From Bifidobacterium breve (lineage in GTDB: Bacteria; Actinomycetota; Actinomycetes; Nanopelagicales; Nanopelagicaceae): a stretch of DNA of 40,490 nucleotides. Both the position numbers and the translations under genes were made by a program. Location: contig CAMCXZ010000008.1 of assembly GCA_945883725.1 (NCBI GenBank), forward strand, positions 1-40,490. The letters run 5' to 3'. Under the pieces are notes generated by a model. The model saw nothing but the letters and a program-made list of their open reading frames with translations, was not told where the DNA came from and made no database searches. Positions 7,755-16,455 of the stretch are shown here, piece by piece; position 1 is the stretch's first letter; every line of letters starts with the position of its first letter.

Positions 7755-9020
7755 GTGAAGAAAAGTAAGTTATTTGCAGTAGTGGCAGCAATTGCCATGA
7801 CTGCAAGCCTTGCCGTCACAATTCCTGCACGTGCTGCTGGAATTGAAATGACATACCTAACTCCGGCTTACCTAAAGGGCACTGTTGCTTCAACTGAGCG
7901 CATCGTGGCTGACTGGAACAAAGCCAATCCAAATGCAACTGTAAAGATTGTTTACGGCGACGTGAACAACATGCAGGACAAGCTAACAACAGCTTTTGCT
8001 GGCAATGTGGCACCGGACATCTTCCAACATGAAGCAGCTTCGATTTTGGAATTCTCAAAGCGTGGTTACTTAGCTGATCTTTCACGTGAGATGGCTCCAC
8101 TTAAGAAGACTATTCCGGCTGGTCTTTGGTCTGTTGGTTCATACAAGAACCGTCTATACGGTGCACCAACCATGACTCAGACCTACACCGTCTTTGCAAA
8201 CGTTGATGCCTTCAAGAAGGCTGGCGTAAAGATTCCTACTGGTACAAATACCTTTACTTGGGATGACTACCGCGAATTGGCAAAGAAGTTCACAACCGAT
8301 GGCAAGTACGGCGTGGCATGGGGACTTCGTTCACCAGCTGCAATGACCATGATCATGGGCATGAACTACAACGCATTATTCTTCCGTGGAATAACAACTG
8401 TTCCACAGATCAGCGTTAATGCTAATGAACTAGAAGTTCCAACACGTATTCACCAAATGATCTACACCGATAAGACAATTGATCCAGCTGCACTAACCAT
8501 GACAGGTGCTGGCCCAGTGCCAGGATTCTTAGCTGGTAAGTATGCAATGATCTTCGCTGCTAGCTATGTTGCTTCAGATCTAGATGTTGCTGCCAAGGCT
8601 TCTGGTTTCAACTGGACAGCACTTCCATTGCTAAAGGGATCAGCATCTAACAAGCAAGGTGCAAACCCACAAACACTCTCAGTATCGAAGCAGAGTAAGT
8701 ATCCAAAGCAAGCTGCAGCGTTTATTCGCTTCATGCTTCAGGATGCAAACCTTGCTGAATTAGCACTTGGCGAGGGACTTATTCCCGCCACGACTGGTTC
8801 ATTAAAGTCTGCATTGGCAACTAAGAAAGATAGCGCTGGCTGGACTCAGATTCTTGATGATGGTGAAGCACTAGTTCTTGCTCCATTCACATTGGTACCT
8901 AACTACCAGAAGTGGAAGGACACTGTTCTACAGCCTGCGATGCAGCAGTACTTGCAGGGCAAGATCTCACTATCAGAGCTAAAGAAGCGTCAGGTCGAAG
9001 GCTATAAAGCTATTCGTTAA
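7755..9020 (+). CDS. Extracellular sugar-type ABC substrate-binding protein
   Basis: A 421-residue binding protein of the extracellular solute-binding family 1 type (MalE/UgpB-like): an N-terminal secretion signal ends near residue 27 at ARA-AG, and family segments include APDIFQHEAASILEFSKRG, TFTWDDYRELAKKF and PKQAAAFIRFML. It should capture the substrate outside the cell and deliver it to the two upstream permeases. The start is GTG 7755 with GAGGAG at 7743-7748. The protein contains no cysteine, so it has no lipobox; how it is retained at the surface of a one-membrane cell is not evident. The ligand is unknown, though the downstream hydrolases suggest a glycoside or ribosylated compound. 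Confidence 0.93.
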   Translation: MKKSKLFAVVAAIAMTASLAVTIPARAAGIEMTYLTPAYLKGTVASTERIVADWNKANPNATVKIVYGDVNNMQDKLTTAFAGNVAPDIFQHEAASILEFSKRGYLADLSREMAPLKKTIPAGLWSVGSYKNRLYGAPTMTQTYTVFANVDAFKKAGVKIPTGTNTFTWDDYRELAKKFTTDGKYGVAWGLRSPAAMTMIMGMNYNALFFRGITTVPQISVNANELEVPTRIHQMIYTDKTIDPAALTMTGAGPVPGFLAGKYAMIFAASYVASDLDVAAKASGFNWTALPLLKGSASNKQGANPQTLSVSKQSKYPKQAAAFIRFMLQDANLAELALGEGLIPATTGSLKSALATKKDSAGWTQILDDGEALVLAPFTLVPNYQKWKDTVLQPAMQQYLQGKISLSELKKRQVEGYKAIR

Positions 9021-9061
9021 ACGCTGATTAATCCCTGATTGATCATCCGAGGATGAATGAA

Positions 9062-9097
9062 CCAGCTGGGGCTGCTCTAAAGCGCAGCCCCAGCTGG
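9062..9097 (+). terminator. Perfect 14-bp hairpin downstream of the binding protein, no T-run
   Basis: CCAGCTGGGGCTGC (9062-9075) and GCAGCCCCAGCTGG (9084-9097) form a perfect GC-rich 14-bp stem with an eight-base loop. It lies 41 bases after the stop codon and 65 bases before the next gene. It probably limits read-through into the glycohydrolase genes or protects the transporter message. Confidence 0.75.
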
Positions 9098-9162
9098 ACT
9101 TCACCGGGTGTTTACCAAAGCTAGGTAGTATAAAAAACTAATTAATTTAAGAATGGATAAAG

Positions 9163-10305
9163 ATGTCGCTCTTGGAAGAAAAAGCTATTGGCGCCTTATC
9201 AGGTGCTGCTGTCGGAGATTCTCTCGGCGGTGCAACTGAAGGCTATAGCCCAGAAGTTCTACAAGAGCGCTTTGGCGGGTTAGTGCGTGACATTGTTGGG
9301 CCTTTTAATGTCGAGTGGAAGACAGCCCGGCCAGTTTCCCCGTTTCATAAAGGAAATGGCCACATTACTGATGACACTCTAATGACTGAAGCGTTGATCA
9401 ATGTTTATGACCAAGTTCGCGATCACCTAGATGCATACACATTTGCTGAAGGAATTGTGCCTGAAATGATGGCGAAAGAGCGCTGGATCCCAGAGCTAGA
9501 ACGCGAATCACTTTTGATTCACCGTGTTTTCCATGCCGAGAAGTGGTTGGTTTTAAAACTTCTTCATGCTCATGCTGACCCACGCGAGGCTGGCTACGGA
9601 AATATTGTTAACTGTGGCGCAACTATGTATATGACCCCAGTTGGAATTATCAATGCTGGCAACCCAGAAGCTGCTTATAAAGAAGCAATTGAAATTGCTG
9701 GCGCGCACCAATCAAGTTATGGTCGCGAAGCAGCTGGCGTATTTGCAGCAGCTGTTGCAACTGCTATGACGCCAGGGGCAACCATTGATGATGTAATTGA
9801 TAATGCAATTGCATTTGCCCACGACGGCACAAAGGCTGCGATTATTGCTGTTACCGATGAGGCGAAAAATGTTAAGTCATGGGAAACCAGTTTCCACCAA
9901 CTGCGTGCTGCGATGGCGCCATATGACTCATTAGGTGAGGCCTACCGCGAACCAGGTCCAGATGCTCGTAAACCTTCACGTCTAAAGGCAATTGAAGAGT
10001 TGCCATTAGCACTTGCTTACTTGCGAGTCTCAAAAGGCAACTTCGAAGATGGCGTATTAGGCGCAATTAACTATGGCCGTGACTCTGATTCAATCGCAAC
10101 CATGTTTGGCTCGCTAAGTGGCGCCATGAATGGCCGCCAGGCAATTCCGCATAACTGGGCCGAGACTATTGAGCGCGAAAGTCGCATTGATTTAGTTGCT
10201 AACGGCAAGAAGCTAGCCAAGATTGCAACTGAAGTTGCTGCGCGCGATGCGCAAAAGGCAGCTGTCGTCGCCAAGGCGTCAGCGACTCTTTTCGGTAACA
10301 ACTAA
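9163..10305 (+). CDS. ADP-ribosylglycohydrolase-family protein (paralog 1)
   Basis: A 380-residue member of the ADP-ribosylglycohydrolase (DraG/ARH) family, whose enzymes cleave N- or O-glycosidic bonds to ribose at a two-metal site. The metal motifs are intact: GAAVGDSLGG near residues 14-23, TDDT at 69-72, and GRDSDS at 305-310 supplying Asp307 and Asp309. It lies behind a strong hairpin, with TATAAA at 9129-9134 as a possible own -10 element. The second paralog begins two bases after its stop, so the two are co-expressed. The setting in a LacI/sugar-transport locus argues for catabolic cleavage of an imported ribosyl or other glycoside rather than reversal of protein ADP-ribosylation. The substrate is inferred only from context. 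Confidence 0.88.
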   Translation: MSLLEEKAIGALSGAAVGDSLGGATEGYSPEVLQERFGGLVRDIVGPFNVEWKTARPVSPFHKGNGHITDDTLMTEALINVYDQVRDHLDAYTFAEGIVPEMMAKERWIPELERESLLIHRVFHAEKWLVLKLLHAHADPREAGYGNIVNCGATMYMTPVGIINAGNPEAAYKEAIEIAGAHQSSYGREAAGVFAAAVATAMTPGATIDDVIDNAIAFAHDGTKAAIIAVTDEAKNVKSWETSFHQLRAAMAPYDSLGEAYREPGPDARKPSRLKAIEELPLALAYLRVSKGNFEDGVLGAINYGRDSDSIATMFGSLSGAMNGRQAIPHNWAETIERESRIDLVANGKKLAKIATEVAARDAQKAAVVAKASATLFGNN

Positions 10306-10307
10306 GT

Positions 10308-11648
10308 ATGACCAGCAGCTTTAAGTTACGAGTTACTTGGGCACAGCCAGAAGATTTAGTGGGGCACTTTTTCGGCCAAGCTAAATTTGAAGGCGTTGAT
10401 GTTGCCGCAGAAATTTCGGAATGGGAAGCTGCAGGGGGAGTCTCACAAGCATCGGTTGTCGGTGCCAGTGCTGTGCCGGCAACTGCGCTAGTGCGCGAAC
10501 TAGCTCGAAACATTTGTTCGAGAGTCGAAGTAAAGCTACAAGCAAATCCCGAATTAGATTATGAAAAGTTTCTTAGCAATTTGCCCGATACGCAATCTGC
10601 GATTAAGCCTGACTTAAATACTTTTCATGGTGCATGGCTTGGCCGCGCAGCGGGTTGCTTACTTGGTAAGCCAGTTGAGAAAGTACAACGAGTTGGTATT
10701 CGCGCAATTCTTGAATCTAGTGGTCGTTGGCCACTAACTGAATATTTCACCGCCCAAGGCGTGCCCGCTGAAGTTCTGGTAAAGCACCCATGGAACACCC
10801 AGAGTGGTAAAACTTGCTTACAAGAAAATATCGATGGCATGGCCGAAGATGATGATTTAAATTATCCACTAATCGCACTTTTAACAGTAGAAAAATTTGG
10901 CCGTGATTTCAATACAGATCACATTGCCGATCAGTGGCTCAAGAATTTACCCGCTGGCAAAGTTTTCACAGCCGAACGAATTGTTTATCGCAATCTGCTA
11001 GATGGCTTAGATCCAATGGTGGTTGGCGGGCTAAATAACCCATTTAAAGAGTGGATCGGGGCACTAATTCGCACTGATCTATATGGCTGGATTAACCCTG
11101 GCAACCCAAAGGCAGCAGCCCAGATGGCAGTTCGCGATGCCTGGCTTAGCCATCGTAGAAACGGCCTATATGGCGCTGCTATGAGCGCTGCGATGAATGC
11201 CATGGCCATGGTTACTAAAGATATTGATCAAGTCCTAGATGCTGGTTTCTCGGTGCTGCCACCAGAGAGTGCGATCTATAAAGCTTGTGCGCTTACTCGC
11301 GAACTCGGAAATTCAGATCTTGATTACGAACTAGCAGTTGATAAGTTATACGAGCATGTCGATGGCATGCACTGGGTGCACACCGTTAATAACGCAGCCC
11401 TAGGTGTCCTTGCGCTAGCTCGCAGCAAGGGCGAATTCTCAACTGCCATTACCCATACCGTAATGGGCGGCTGGGATACCGATTCAATTGGTGCGACTAT
11501 TGGTTCAATTTGTGGCGCGATGCTGGGTGGGGCGCAGATTCCGGCGCAATGGGCAGATCCAATTGATAATCGCTTAACTTCAAGTATTCCGGATTGTGAT
11601 CAAATCAAATTTACTGATTTAGCACTTCGTACTCACGCGTTAGTTTGA
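10308..11648 (+). CDS. ADP-ribosylglycohydrolase-family protein (paralog 2, N-terminal extension)
   Basis: A 446-residue protein. Residues 1-105 form an extension that I do not recognise (it contains RVTWAQPEDLVGHFF). Residues 106-440 are an ADP-ribosylglycohydrolase-type domain starting at FHGAWLGRAAGCLLGKPVEK. The C-terminal metal motif is clear (GGWDTDSIG, with Asp390 and Asp392), but the usual TDDT motif is replaced by AEDDDLNYP at 179-187. It therefore differs from its neighbour in both architecture and metal ligands and is not a simple recent duplicate. It starts two bases after paralog 1 and is followed eight bases later by the glycosidase/FGE fusion gene. It likely acts on a related step of the same catabolic route. 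Confidence 0.85.
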   Translation: MTSSFKLRVTWAQPEDLVGHFFGQAKFEGVDVAAEISEWEAAGGVSQASVVGASAVPATALVRELARNICSRVEVKLQANPELDYEKFLSNLPDTQSAIKPDLNTFHGAWLGRAAGCLLGKPVEKVQRVGIRAILESSGRWPLTEYFTAQGVPAEVLVKHPWNTQSGKTCLQENIDGMAEDDDLNYPLIALLTVEKFGRDFNTDHIADQWLKNLPAGKVFTAERIVYRNLLDGLDPMVVGGLNNPFKEWIGALIRTDLYGWINPGNPKAAAQMAVRDAWLSHRRNGLYGAAMSAAMNAMAMVTKDIDQVLDAGFSVLPPESAIYKACALTRELGNSDLDYELAVDKLYEHVDGMHWVHTVNNAALGVLALARSKGEFSTAITHTVMGGWDTDSIGATIGSICGAMLGGAQIPAQWADPIDNRLTSSIPDCDQIKFTDLALRTHALV

Positions 11649-11655
11649 TTTCTAA

Positions 11656-13512
11656 ATGATAACTGACCTTAATCCTAAAGAACCTCGAAGTGTTGATTTC
11701 GCTACCCCGGTTGGCGATGATGAAGCAAAGATCTTTGCTGGCCCTAAAACTTTAGCTGAGCGAGATCAGTGGCGAACAAAGTTAATTAATTGGCAAGCAG
11801 AAGCAAAGCAACGACTAAATTACAATGATCGTGCGTATTTAAAGAGTGAAGTTGCAAACCGTCATAATTACAATGAAGCGCTAATTTGGCTCTGGGATGA
11901 ACTCCTCTTTGACTTTGAGAACCAAGTGTTTACGCCTGAAAAGTTGATTGCTGATTCAAAGAGATTTGGTGGCTTTGATGACATTATCTTGTGGCATGCC
12001 TACCCAGTTATTGGTATCGATTCGCGAAATCAATTTGATTTTTACAACCAGGTGCCAGGGCTTGCCAAACTAATCGCAGATCTGCAATCACATGGCGTGA
12101 AAGTGCATCTCAATTACAACCCTTGGGATAAATGGACTAGTCGCGCAGCTAAAAGCGACCAGTTAGAAATCGCACAAATCGTTGATAAATATGGCTTTGA
12201 TGGCGTTTTTCTAGACACTATGAAGTCAGCTGACCCTGACTTCATGGCACCAATTTATGCCGTTAAACCAAATGTGATTGTGGGCGGTGAAGCTCGCGTG
12301 CAACAGGAGCGCATCTGTGATCATGTGATTTCGTGGGCCCAATGGTTTAGCGACAGTGAAATCCCTGGTGTGTTGCGGGCTAAGTGGTTCGAGCGCCGCC
12401 ACATGATGCATCAGACCAGACGTTGGAATCGCTCACACCGCGAAGAAATGCAGATTGCTTGGCTAAATGGTTCCGGCATGTTGATCTGGGAAGTCGTCTT
12501 CGGCTCATGGGTGGGTTGGGATGAACAGCAACAAACTATGTGGCGCGAAATGGTGGCGGTGCTGCGAGAGCGCCATGAACTTATTACCACGGGGGATTGG
12601 CAGCCGCTAACTAAATTAGCCGATGCCGCCGAATCTCATAACCTTTATGCCTCAAAATTTAGTAAAGACGGCAACTCGCTAATTACAATTATTAATAAGA
12701 GTGATCGCGATTATCACGGCGAAATAGCTTTTGGTTTAGTCGGCACCGTGCCAGCACACGGGGTCGCAGCCATTTGGCAGACCCCAGCTGAAAGTGTCTT
12801 GCTTGTATTTACCTATGCCGAAAAGTCAGCTGACTTTCCAACCCATCGCAATACTCGCAAAGTTGAGTTAAGCGGTGAAGTTAAAGAGTTTGAATTCACA
12901 TATCGAAACCGTGAATGCAGCCTTTATGCGCAAACTCATTTCATCGATGCCTGGAAACCGCTGCCACCAAATTATCATCAAGTGTTTAGTGATCGAGTTT
13001 CAGTGCCAACCCAAGTCGGCCAAATGGATAAACATGAAGTAAGCAACGTCCAATACTTTGAATTCATGAAAGCAACTGGCTATCAACCAAAGGTGGCTAA
13101 TCGCTTCTTGGCCCATTGGGTTGATGGCGCACCAACTGCAGAACAATTAGAGCAACCAGTTACATATGTTGATCTTGCCGACGCTCAGGCCTATGCCAAA
13201 TGGCGCGGTGCGCGAATCCCGACGGAATGGGAATGGCAGCTAAATAGCGCTGAAATTGAGCGTAGAACTCCGCTTTGCTGGAACTTAACTAATAGCGAAC
13301 AAAGCGATGGCCGCACTCGATTCTTGATCCTAAAGGGAGGATCTGAGCACAACGTGCGCAACGGTCAAGGGGCTAAGTCAACTAGCGGTATTGCCGAATC
13401 TGATTGGTATGTCGATGGTGGTAGCCGTGATGAGAAGTGGGTTGAGAAGTTATTGCTAATGGGTCTGGGCTTGGCGCGTGGTGAGAATATTTCGTTTCGC
13501 TGTATTTCTTAA
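11656..13512 (+). CDS. Glycosidase-like TIM-barrel protein fused to a C-terminal FGE/SUMF1-type domain
   Basis: A 618-residue cytoplasmic protein (no signal peptide). Residues about 60-310 look like a glycoside-hydrolase barrel, with FDDIILWHAYP, VKVHLNYNPWDKW and GFDGVFLDTM, whose Asp187 is a candidate catalytic residue; Glu212 in GGEAR is another. Residues about 315-430 look like an all-beta module. Residues about 440-618 match the FGE-sulfatase/SUMF1 fold: MDKHEVSNVQYFEFMKATG, then VTYVDLADAQAYAKWRGAR, IPTEWEW, LKGGS and the terminal SFRC. The cysteine pair that aerobic FGEs use near the C-terminus is missing, so sulfatase activation is unlikely. The gene follows the two glycohydrolase genes closely, with no clear ribosome site, so it may be coupled. 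It overlaps the end of the convergent aacS gene by four bases. The glycosidase family and substrate are not recognised. Confidence 0.8.
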   Translation: MITDLNPKEPRSVDFATPVGDDEAKIFAGPKTLAERDQWRTKLINWQAEAKQRLNYNDRAYLKSEVANRHNYNEALIWLWDELLFDFENQVFTPEKLIADSKRFGGFDDIILWHAYPVIGIDSRNQFDFYNQVPGLAKLIADLQSHGVKVHLNYNPWDKWTSRAAKSDQLEIAQIVDKYGFDGVFLDTMKSADPDFMAPIYAVKPNVIVGGEARVQQERICDHVISWAQWFSDSEIPGVLRAKWFERRHMMHQTRRWNRSHREEMQIAWLNGSGMLIWEVVFGSWVGWDEQQQTMWREMVAVLRERHELITTGDWQPLTKLADAAESHNLYASKFSKDGNSLITIINKSDRDYHGEIAFGLVGTVPAHGVAAIWQTPAESVLLVFTYAEKSADFPTHRNTRKVELSGEVKEFEFTYRNRECSLYAQTHFIDAWKPLPPNYHQVFSDRVSVPTQVGQMDKHEVSNVQYFEFMKATGYQPKVANRFLAHWVDGAPTAEQLEQPVTYVDLADAQAYAKWRGARIPTEWEWQLNSAEIERRTPLCWNLTNSEQSDGRTRFLILKGGSEHNVRNGQGAKSTSGIAESDWYVDGGSRDEKWVEKLLLMGLGLARGENISFRCIS

Positions 13513-15434
13513 AGCGCGAACTGCTTAAACCAATCCAGGGCTAGTGGGTTTGCCAGTGCATCGCGATTACGGACTTCGCGACCATTAATTACATCGCCCA
13601 CAGCGAGTTCAACTAACTTATTTGATTTTGTGCGCGGTAGCTCAGGGGCAGCTACAACTAGATCTGGCACATGGCGCGGGCTGGCTTGCACCCGGAGTGC
13701 GGTTTTAAGTTCTTTCTCAAATTCAGGGGTTAGTTCAGCGCCATTTTTTAAGGTCACGAAAAGGACTACGCGAGTATCGCCTTCGAAGTCTTGCGAAACT
13801 GCCATGGCTTCTTGTACTTGAGCAAATGTTTCAACCACTCGATAAATCTCAGCGGTTCCTATGCGGATACCTTTTGAATTTAGCGTCGCATCGCTGCGAC
13901 CATAGATAATAAAGCCACCTGATTGTGATTTAGCGGCAAAGTCACCGTGGGTCCAAACCCCTGGGAAGCCTTCATAATAGGCGCTGCGATATTTGGCATT
14001 ATCAACATCGCCCCAGAACCCAATTGGCTTTGATGGGAACGGCACGGTGCAAACGAGTTCGCCCTTTTCATCTGCCGCTGCGGATTTTCCTTGCACGTCA
14101 TAAACATCAGTTGCCATGCCAAGCACTGGGCCTTGCAGTTCGCCGCGATAGACACCTTGCGTTGGCACACCAGCTGCGAAACAGCCACAGATATCGGTGC
14201 CACCTGACATTGATGCTAAATGAACATCTTTCTTGATATCGCGATAGACATAATCAAAGCTTTCCGGAACAAGTACTGAACCAGTAGAGGCGATAACTTT
14301 CAGATTGCTTAAATCATGTGTCTGCATCGGCTTTACGTCAGCTTTAGCAACTGAATCTATGAACTTGGCAGAGACGCCAAAGAAATCTAGTTTCTCATTT
14401 TGGGCGATATCAAATAAGCGTTCTGGCTTTGGATATAACGGCTGACCATCAAAGAGCACGATTGTGGCGCTAGCACCTAGGCCAGTAACTAACCAGTTCC
14501 ACATCATCCAGCCACAAGTTGTGTAGAAGAAAACTTTATCGCCGGGTTTAGTATCGAATTGGTAGCGATGCTCGGCAACTGCCTTTAGATAAACACCGGC
14601 AGCGCTATGAATAATGCACTTTGGCTTGCCAGTGGTGCCGCTTGAAAAGAGCACAAAGCCCGGGTGGTTAAAGGGAAGTCGAACGAATTTAGCTGGTGTG
14701 CCTAAGTAAGGCTTGATCCAGTTTTCAAAAGAAGTGAACTCATTTTCTTGATCGGTGATGAGAACCGTTTTAACGAGAGTTGGCAGAGAAGCTGCAATCT
14801 CGGTTAGTCGCTCAAGGCAATCAAATGATTTGCCGTTATATGAATAGCTCTGTGCTGCCAATAAAACTTTAGGTTCAATTTGGCCAAAGCGATCTAAGAC
14901 AGCACTTGGTGCAAAGTCTGGCGATGAGGTGCTGACAACTGCGCCAATACTCAAAGCGCCAAGTGCGTAGATAATTACTTCGGCATAGTTTGGGGTCCAG
15001 GCAACAACACGGTCACCGGCTATAACACCTAGCTCAGTAAGGGCGGCTGCAACAGCTGCTGACTTATCTCGCAGTTGGCCCCAAGTTAATTCAGTGCGGT
15101 GGCCATCTTCGTCAATTCCAACGATGGCAATTTCATGATCTTTGCCTTGGGCCAGAATATTTTCAGCAACATTTAGCGCACTATCCGGGAAAAATTTGGC
15201 ATCGATAAAGTTTTTGCCGGGGGAGTAATTAGCACTTCCCTTATCTCCGATGATTCCTAAGTGATCCCAAACTAGTGACCAGAAATCACCAGGTTGACTG
15301 ATACTCCATTGATGTAGATCGGCATATGGATCAAGGTTTAATCCAGTTTGAGCGATTGCGGCTTTGGTAAGTGAAGTCAGAGCACTATTAGTAATTGCTT
15401 CTTGGCTAGGTTGCCATAGCAATTCATTGCTCAT
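13509..15434 (-). CDS. aacS: Acetoacetyl-CoA synthetase (acetoacetate-CoA ligase)
   Basis: A 641-residue cytosolic adenylate-forming (ANL) ligase that activates acetoacetate to acetoacetyl-CoA with ATP. It carries the P-loop-like motif LFSSGTTGKPKCIIHSAAG, the YGRSDATLNSKGIRIGTAEI hinge region and a C-terminal lysine in PRTKSNKLVE. The N-terminal block beginning WQPSQEAI and the FWSLVWDHLGI segment are typical of AacS rather than acetyl-CoA synthetase. The start ATG shares one base with the livM stop, and GGGGAAG precedes it. It is therefore the last gene of a five-gene operon with a liv-type ABC transporter. That placement links the transporter to ketone-body use. Confidence 0.93.
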   Translation of the reverse strand: MSNELLWQPSQEAITNSALTSLTKAAIAQTGLNLDPYADLHQWSISQPGDFWSLVWDHLGIIGDKGSANYSPGKNFIDAKFFPDSALNVAENILAQGKDHEIAIVGIDEDGHRTELTWGQLRDKSAAVAAALTELGVIAGDRVVAWTPNYAEVIIYALGALSIGAVVSTSSPDFAPSAVLDRFGQIEPKVLLAAQSYSYNGKSFDCLERLTEIAASLPTLVKTVLITDQENEFTSFENWIKPYLGTPAKFVRLPFNHPGFVLFSSGTTGKPKCIIHSAAGVYLKAVAEHRYQFDTKPGDKVFFYTTCGWMMWNWLVTGLGASATIVLFDGQPLYPKPERLFDIAQNEKLDFFGVSAKFIDSVAKADVKPMQTHDLSNLKVIASTGSVLVPESFDYVYRDIKKDVHLASMSGGTDICGCFAAGVPTQGVYRGELQGPVLGMATDVYDVQGKSAAADEKGELVCTVPFPSKPIGFWGDVDNAKYRSAYYEGFPGVWTHGDFAAKSQSGGFIIYGRSDATLNSKGIRIGTAEIYRVVETFAQVQEAMAVSQDFEGDTRVVLFVTLKNGAELTPEFEKELKTALRVQASPRHVPDLVVAAPELPRTKSNKLVELAVGDVINGREVRNRDALANPLALDWFKQFAL

Positions 15435-16453
15435 TACTTCCCCTTATTAAGATACTTAAATCGAGCCCGGTAATAAGCACCTGAAATACCACCGGGTGCA
15501 AACATTACAATCAAGATGAAGATTAAACCCAAAGTAAATGCTGGTTCACTCAGTGGTCCACCTATGAAACTTGGCAGCGAATCGAAAGCAGAACCTTCGC
15601 TAAGAACGTTTAAACGGGTGCTTAGAACTGAGTAGACAATGCCACCTAGTACTGCGCCCCAACGAGTTACTGGACCGCCTAAAATAACCATTAAGAGCAG
15701 CGCAATCGTGATATCGGCTGAGGCGTAACGTGGCGAAGCAGAACCACTAACTATGAGCATGGCAGCCCCAATCAGGGCAGCCATGGCAGCTGAAAGGACA
15801 AATGAAAGAAGTTTAAAGCGATTTGGGTTTAAGCCCAAGACTGATACTCGCTGCTCGTTGTCTCGAAGGGCGGCAAAAACTCTTCCTGCTGAACTTTCAG
15901 TAATCCACCACGCAGCGAAATAAATAAACACCAAAATTCCAAGGGCTAATAGATAGAGATATTTAGTATTTACAACACCAATAAAGAAATCAGGTAGTCG
16001 ATCTGCGTTTACGGGTAGGCCATCGTCACCATTTGTGAAGTCCCCAAAATCGCGGGCAATAACTACATGTCCCGCTTGGCCAAAGGCCAAGGTAACCATT
16101 GCGAAGGTGATGCCAGTTGTGCGCAGCGCGGCGCTACCAGTTAGCACGGCCAAGAACGCGGTAAAGATAACAGCACCCAAAATAGCCAGCAGAAAGTGCC
16201 AGTTAAAGTCATTGATCAAGATTGCGGTCACATAAATTCCGCTAGCAAAATAAAGCGCATGACCGAATGAGAGCAAACCAGTAAAACCAAAGAGCAAGTC
16301 GTAAGTTAGTGCTAGCGCGCCAAACAAGAAGGCCACTGCCATGGTTTGCTGAAGACCAGCTTTTGATAATGGATTATCCCCAGCAAAGGGCAATATCGCG
16401 AAGATTACCGTGATGGCGATTAGCAATGGGCGAGAGTATTTCCAACGTAACAT
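15434..16453 (-). CDS. livM: Branched-chain-amino-acid-type ABC permease LivM
   Basis: A 339-residue permease of the HAAT class (hydrophobic amino acid uptake type) with about nine hydrophobic segments. It carries family marks such as YDLLFGFTGLLSFGHALYFA and the cytoplasmic loop with SSAGRVFAALRDNEQRVSVL followed by GLNP. It forms the channel with LivH. The ATG lies two bases after the livH stop, and the gene abuts aacS. The liv naming reflects family only. Because the operon ends in acetoacetyl-CoA synthetase, the transported compound may be a small carboxylate rather than leucine or valine. Confidence 0.92.
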   Translation of the reverse strand: MLRWKYSRPLLIAITVIFAILPFAGDNPLSKAGLQQTMAVAFLFGALALTYDLLFGFTGLLSFGHALYFASGIYVTAILINDFNWHFLLAILGAVIFTAFLAVLTGSAALRTTGITFAMVTLAFGQAGHVVIARDFGDFTNGDDGLPVNADRLPDFFIGVVNTKYLYLLALGILVFIYFAAWWITESSAGRVFAALRDNEQRVSVLGLNPNRFKLLSFVLSAAMAALIGAAMLIVSGSASPRYASADITIALLLMVILGGPVTRWGAVLGGIVYSVLSTRLNVLSEGSAFDSLPSFIGGPLSEPAFTLGLIFILIVMFAPGGISGAYYRARFKYLNKGK

Positions 16454-16455
16454 AA

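Noticed and set aside
9163-11648. The two ADP-ribosylglycohydrolases as nitrogenase regulators (DraG) or as antitoxins of a toxin-antitoxin pair
   Set aside because: No nitrogenase, DraT or ADP-ribosyltransferase toxin gene is present; both genes sit in a LacI/transport operon.
13020-13512. FGE-type domain read as a sulfatase-activating enzyme
   Set aside because: The C-terminal cysteine pair of aerobic FGEs is absent and no sulfatase gene lies nearby.
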